From assembly GCA_902777835.1 (NCBI GenBank), contig CACYVC010000013.1, positions 1 to 64,000 on the forward strand: a stretch of 64,000 nt of DNA, in the 5' to 3' direction. The translations under genes and the position numbers were made by a program. Source of the stretch: an uncultured Bacteroidales bacterium (GTDB taxonomy: Bacteria; Bacteroidota; Bacteroidia; Bacteroidales; Muribaculaceae). The first letter of the stretch is position 1. Each line of letters starts with the position of its first letter. Positions 60,268 through 64,000 of this stretch are shown piece by piece. The notes beneath the pieces were generated by a model, which searched no databases, was not told the DNA's origin, and was given only the letters and a program-made list of their open reading frames with translations.

Positions 60268-61530
60268 TCAAAAGCCCTTGTCGCTCATCACGGCATTCCA
60301 CACGGCATTAGCGAGGGTGCGGTTGTCGTCATCTTCGCTACATTCCCAGTACATAAGGCCCCGAAGACCTTGTTCACGAGCCCATTGGCCTTTGATAGCA
60401 ATACTGCGGGCATTGTCGTAGGAACCAAAGAATACCCCATTGAGAGTGACATAAGGAGTGCTCGCCGCGTTGCTCCAATTATCGATATTGTACTCGCTTG
60501 GCAGCGAAGCGAGCTGACGATAGTCAATTACTGAGTTAGCTCCATCCCACGCATGTCGCACATAAAATGGAATCCCTAGCACAATCTTGTTCATAGGGAA
60601 TCCTGCCTGCTGATAGGCATTAATGGCGCGTTGGCAGTCCCAATAGGAAGCGGGATGACTAATTGCCGAGTGAAAATGTGGGGCAGCATCCATGTCGTAG
60701 GTCATAAGGTTCACGAAGTTGACATAAGGTTCTACTGCAGCTATGTCGATATATTTGTATCCTCCAGCTGTGACTTGTTTATCCATAACATATCCAGCGA
60801 ATGTGAGAAGGTAGCGGGCGCCTAATGTTTCCCGCAGTTGCTTCATGAGCAATACGTGGTTTTGGGTGTCGATGGCGGGATTGCATGCCGCTCCACTCCA
60901 TGAGAGGCCAGGAAACTCCCAATCGAGGTCGATGCCGTCAATACCCCATTGCTGGCAAAAGGCTAGGCAGTCTAGTGCAAAGCGACGTCGGTTATCGTCG
61001 CTGGCAGCGATAGCCGAAAATCCTCCATCCTGATAGTTGTCGGAGTTTGTCACGGTGTGCGAGAACGAGAGGCAGATTTTCAAGTCGGGGTTGTCGTGCT
61101 TAAAGGCGACAAGTTGGAGCAGGATGCTAGTGTTGCCGTCATCCTGAAGTTTAAACCTTTGATAAATGCCATTTTGCACATACACTTCGGCGAAGGCATA
61201 GTTGATGTGAGTGACAATGAAAGGGTCAGGGAGGCGATTGCCGGCATAGTAAGGGCAATAGGCGACCACCACAGGCTGTTGTGGCTCTGGATCGCTCACA
61301 ATGCCAAGCATCACGTTGTAGATGAGAGTGATATCGGCAGCAGTGACAACCCCGTCACGGTTCACGTCGGCAGTGATGATGTAGCCATTGTAGTTGCCAA
61401 GCATCACATCATAAACCGCTGTAATGTCGGCAGCTGTGACCGCTCCATCGTGGTTCACGTCGGCAAGGCCAGCATGAGCTGCCAGCGCAATAACGGTTGT
61501 TGATATTGTCAAAATGAATTTCCTCACCAA
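60268..61530 (-). CDS. GH18 family glycoside hydrolase with N-terminal dockerin-type repeats
   Basis: 420 residues if the TTG at 61530 is used, 419 from the GTG next to it; the signal peptide (RKFILTISTTVIALAAHA) fits either. Residues about 22-76 carry two calcium-loop repeats of dockerin type (DVNHDGAVTAADITAVYDVM and DVNRDGVVTAADITLIYNVM). A GH18 barrel follows with the catalytic DGIDLDWE (about residue 200), MTYDMD and YWECSEDD. It is probably an endo-acting chitinase or endo-N-acetylglucosaminidase-like enzyme; the substrate is not determined. The start directly follows the stop of the upstream sulfatase-fold gene, so the two are coupled. Confidence 0.9.
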   Translation of the reverse strand: MVRKFILTISTTVIALAAHAGLADVNHDGAVTAADITAVYDVMLGNYNGYIITADVNRDGVVTAADITLIYNVMLGIVSDPEPQQPVVVAYCPYYAGNRLPDPFIVTHINYAFAEVYVQNGIYQRFKLQDDGNTSILLQLVAFKHDNPDLKICLSFSHTVTNSDNYQDGGFSAIAASDDNRRRFALDCLAFCQQWGIDGIDLDWEFPGLSWSGAACNPAIDTQNHVLLMKQLRETLGARYLLTFAGYVMDKQVTAGGYKYIDIAAVEPYVNFVNLMTYDMDAAPHFHSAISHPASYWDCQRAINAYQQAGFPMNKIVLGIPFYVRHAWDGANSVIDYRQLASLPSEYNIDNWSNAASTPYVTLNGVFFGSYDNARSIAIKGQWAREQGLRGLMYWECSEDDDNRTLANAVWNAVMSDKGF

Positions 61531-63354
61531 TCAAAGATTGAAAAGAGTTTTTATCAATTCGCCTCGGATGAGGATGTTGCTAATGGTCCATGCCTCTTGC
61601 TGCTGTTTCAGTAGTGGCGAGGTGCCGAAGGTGTCGTCGGTTGATTCGGCAGCCGAGGTTACAGTGTGGCGCAGCAGACTGTGCCCCAATCCTTTCCAAG
61701 AGTAGTCGTTGAGGCCCATCACGTCAAGAATAGTTGGGTAGATATCAATTTGTCCCACGGGGCCATCGATGAGTTTGCCGTCAGCGCCATTAATAACGAT
61801 AAATACGCACTCGTTGCCGTTCTTGCTCAGTGCTGGGCGTCCATTAGAATCGTCATCCACAGGCTCGCTATGATCGCTGGCGATTATTATCACGCTATTG
61901 CCGTAGAGTCCCGACTTCTTGAGGTTCTCAAGGAAGATGCCCAGTTGCTGGTCGAAGTAGTGCGTCTTCTCAAGATAGTTTCGCACGGCTGGTGTGTATT
62001 GCTTGCTTGCCGATATCCAGGTGGGATACTCGAAGTCGTAGTCGTAAGGGCTGTGCATCACTCCTGTAAAGAGTTGTGCCATAAAGTTGCCTCTTATGTT
62101 GGGCAGATATTTGGCTGCAAATTCCATCACAACCTTATCAATTACAAAGTCACTGGTTTCGAGTTGGGCTTTTAGTTCGGGCTGGTGGTAGAGAGTGTCA
62201 AAACCGTAGGCAACTGACATGTTTTCCACGTTCCATAGGCTAGCTTCGTCGCCGCAGATTTCCACTGCCTTGTAGCCGCGCTTTTTCAGCGCCTTGACGA
62301 GCGATGGGAAGGTGCGGTTGCTGTATTCCATTGCCACTGATCGGTCGAGTAAGGGTAATAGACCGGTCTGATACATGAATTTGCCATCGCTGGAGCGGCC
62401 GTTCTTGGCTTGCGAAATCACATTCAGGCACACGATATTGGCAGTATCGGCAGCCAAAGCATTGAGAGTTGGGGTGACCGGCTTGCCGTCGATATCGAGG
62501 TTTACCGCCCATGCGTTGAGCGACTCCACCATTATAAAGATAAGGTTGGGACGCTCTATCGCTGTCTTGTAGTTGTTGTCGGTGTAGGCAGGGCAGTTTT
62601 TCTTGATAAAAGTCTCGGCTAGTTGCTTGTCGGCATCACTAACTCCAGTGTCGATGCTGTTGATGAGCGAGAAGATGGCATAGCTCATCACTCCGTTGTG
62701 CATGATATAATTAAGGTGACGCCCGCCAAACTTGGTATAGCGAGATGTGAATGCGTCTTGTAGATCTTTGTAGTTTTGACGGTTAGTGAGATAGATGCTG
62801 GTGGTGATGAGCAGGCGTAGCACCACAAAAACTCCTATGCTAGCGGCAAACATCCACCAATGGCGCGTTGCCGTTTTGTCGCTAGTTGTTTTTCTGCGTT
62901 TTAGCCACCAGTGGTAGGCGTGCAGTAGCACAGGCATAAGCAGCACCATCAGCGATTTCTTGGTCACTGCCCCTAAAGTGCTCTTGATGAGTGTGCCCGA
63001 CACGTTCTTAAAGAGCAGGAACGATGAGAAAGGCATCACATCGCGGTAGGTGGGGTAGTAGAGCAGTTGTGCGAAACTCCACACTGCCACTAGCCATAAA
63101 ATAATAAAGGTGTAGGTGCGACGGCGCTTAATCACCCAGCACGGCGCAAGTAGCAAGATTGCATCGGCGAGGTGGTTGAAGAAAAACTTAGTAAGCGGCT
63201 GCTGCGACAGCGATCCAAACATACTGCGCGTTATCGTGATGCTCACCATCGAGAGCATCACAATAATCACAACGGCGGCGAGAATATAAAACGCCGCCGC
63301 AGGATTTAGGATATGTTTCTTTAGTTTAATAGTAATACCGCGCCATTGGCGCAA
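61531..63354 (-). CDS. LtaS-like membrane sulfatase-fold phosphoglycerol/phosphoethanolamine transferase
   Basis: 607 residues from a TTG at 63354. Five membrane segments lie in the first 200 residues, then an alkaline-phosphatase/sulfatase domain. Metal and nucleophile landmarks are LIFIMVESLNAW (about 275), NGRSSDGKF (about 321, candidate nucleophile Ser) and IIIASDHSEPVDDD. The family transfers phosphoglycerol or phosphoethanolamine to envelope glycans; which one is unclear. The proposed TTG lies within a GCGCC...GGCGC palindrome linked to a heptamer array, so the exact start is uncertain. It is directly followed by the GH18 gene. Confidence 0.87.
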   Translation of the reverse strand: MRQWRGITIKLKKHILNPAAAFYILAAVVIIVMLSMVSITITRSMFGSLSQQPLTKFFFNHLADAILLLAPCWVIKRRRTYTFIILWLVAVWSFAQLLYYPTYRDVMPFSSFLLFKNVSGTLIKSTLGAVTKKSLMVLLMPVLLHAYHWWLKRRKTTSDKTATRHWWMFAASIGVFVVLRLLITTSIYLTNRQNYKDLQDAFTSRYTKFGGRHLNYIMHNGVMSYAIFSLINSIDTGVSDADKQLAETFIKKNCPAYTDNNYKTAIERPNLIFIMVESLNAWAVNLDIDGKPVTPTLNALAADTANIVCLNVISQAKNGRSSDGKFMYQTGLLPLLDRSVAMEYSNRTFPSLVKALKKRGYKAVEICGDEASLWNVENMSVAYGFDTLYHQPELKAQLETSDFVIDKVVMEFAAKYLPNIRGNFMAQLFTGVMHSPYDYDFEYPTWISASKQYTPAVRNYLEKTHYFDQQLGIFLENLKKSGLYGNSVIIIASDHSEPVDDDSNGRPALSKNGNECVFIVINGADGKLIDGPVGQIDIYPTILDVMGLNDYSWKGLGHSLLRHTVTSAAESTDDTFGTSPLLKQQQEAWTISNILIRGELIKTLFNL

Positions 63355-63409
63355 ACTTATTACTTAACACTTAAAACTTAACACTTAACACTTAAAACTT
63401 AACACTTAT
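63339..63409. repeat. Heptanucleotide array plus GC palindrome between lysS and the sulfatase-fold gene
   Basis: GCGCC-ATT-GGCGC (about 63340-63352), then ACTTATT-ACTTAAC-ACTTAAA-ACTTAAC words up to 63409. The array supplies the lysS stop codon and its last residues, and the palindrome covers the start of the next gene. Confidence 0.8.
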
Positions 63410-64000
63410 TCTTGGCGTTTTCAACCCAGTTTTTCACGTCGTCGGGCATGGGGTTCTTGTAGCCGAGTTTGTATTTCTTGTTGATTTCAAGCAGGTCTTG
63501 GAAGAGCTTGCCAGGCTTCTCGAGAGCGCCAAGGGCCTCAACGGTGAGGATGCCGGCCTTCTGGATGGGTGCCACCCACTCGGCGGGAACACCAATGGCG
63601 GTGAAAGCCTCTTCCTTGTCGCGGTGTTGCACCTTCTCGGGACGCATCTGTGGGAAGAGCATCACGTCTTGAATATAGCTGTTGCCAGTCATGAGCATGG
63701 TGAGGCGGTCAATGCCGATGCCAATACCACTCGTTGGAGGCATGCCATATTGCAGTGCGCGCAGGAAGTCTTGGTCGATTACCATTGCCTCGTCGTCGCC
63801 CTTGTCGGCGAGTCGCATTTGCTCCTTGAATCGCTCCTCTTGGTCGAGTGGGTCGTTGAGCTCGCTGTAGGCGTTGGCAACCTCCTTACCGTTTACCATA
63901 AGCTCGAAACGCTCAGTAAGGCCAGGCTTGCTGCGGTGCATCTTGGTGAGTGGTGACATCTCCACTGGATAGTCGATGATGAATGTGGGTTGGATGAATG
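63399..64000 (-). CDS. lysS: Lysyl-tRNA synthetase (class II), 5' part outside window
   Basis: About 200 C-terminal residues are present; the frame continues past base 64000 (preceding codons read [19 protein letters not shown]). This is the class II LysRS catalytic end with [50 protein letters not shown] and motif 3 (GIGIDRL). A further 60 residues follow ([21 protein letters not shown]...[18 protein letters not shown]), the C-terminal extension seen in Bacteroidota LysRS. The last four codons and the stop are formed by heptamer repeat sequence. Confidence 0.95.
   Translation of the reverse strand, partial: FIQPTFIIDYPVEMSPLTKMHRSKPGLTERFELMVNGKEVANAYSELNDPLDQEERFKEQMRLADKGDDEAMVIDQDFLRALQYGMPPTSGIGIGIDRLTMLMTGNSYIQDVMLFPQMRPEKVQHRDKEEAFTAIGVPAEWVAPIQKAGILTVEALGALEKPGKLFQDLLEINKKYKLGYKNPMPDDVKNWVENAKNKC

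Overview
The window is 64 kb of chromosome from a member of the Bacteroidota, most likely order Bacteroidales (Muribaculaceae- or Prevotellaceae-like; I cannot resolve the family by eye). Supporting points: upstream regions carry the Bacteroidota -7 promoter box TAnnTTTG rather than a sigma70 -10 box; there are type IX secretion (PorZ-like) proteins and a BspA-type LRR surface protein; a TPR-membrane-HTH hybrid regulator, tricorn-like S41 peptidase, CotH and GH18 proteins with dockerin repeats, a LytS/LytTR pair and the carboxynorspermidine route are also present. I found no rRNA, tRNA, CRISPR array, transposase or integrase gene.

Layout: 1-4 kb, a partial LRR surface protein and a hybrid regulator. 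4.6-9.9 kb, the rimP-nusA-infB translation/transcription operon followed by folK. 10-18 kb, a secreted repeat protein, two POT peptide transporters, sufE and a PpiD/SurA-like periplasmic folding factor. 18.2-20.2 kb, a two-gene unit with its own promoter: a small acidic protein and a phage major-capsid-like protein (SU10/DUF5309 type) with an N-terminal membrane segment, with no other phage genes nearby. 20.4-23.7 kb, a CDF cation exporter, a sensor kinase/LytTR regulator pair and a SemiSWEET. 23.8-29.7 kb, large secreted proteins. 30-32.8 kb, aroQ, an AraC regulator and a three-gene operon. 32.9-35.3 kb, queuosine (preQ1) synthesis queF-queC-queD-queE. 35.6-39.4 kb, pdxB, a membrane protein and an RNA methyltransferase. 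39.5-45.2 kb, an AT-rich McrB-like AAA+/nuclease restriction pair between inverted repeats. 45.3-47 kb, thyA and folA (thymidylate cycle). 47-56.2 kb, a secreted protein of unknown function, three tandem PorZ-like proteins and a small membrane protein. 56.4-64 kb, polyprenyl synthase, carboxynorspermidine dehydrogenase, metK, a GH18 protein, an LtaS-like sulfatase-fold enzyme and the 3' part of lysS.

Two kinds of non-coding structure recur and are not explained by the genes. First, many spacers are degenerate tandem repeats with a strict 7-nt period but different core words (ACTTAAC, GAACTAT, GAGAGTT, GCATTAT, AACGATA, TTCCTCG). The words are often arranged in the same order around a small GC palindrome. 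They supply stop codons to neighbouring genes and in one case are embedded in frame inside pdxB. Second, several spacers are strings of tiny perfect palindromes (4-7 bp arms, 3-4 nt loops) joined by AAAATT-like linkers. The most unusual gene content is the orphan membrane-anchored capsid-like protein with its small partner and the inverted-repeat-bounded restriction module.
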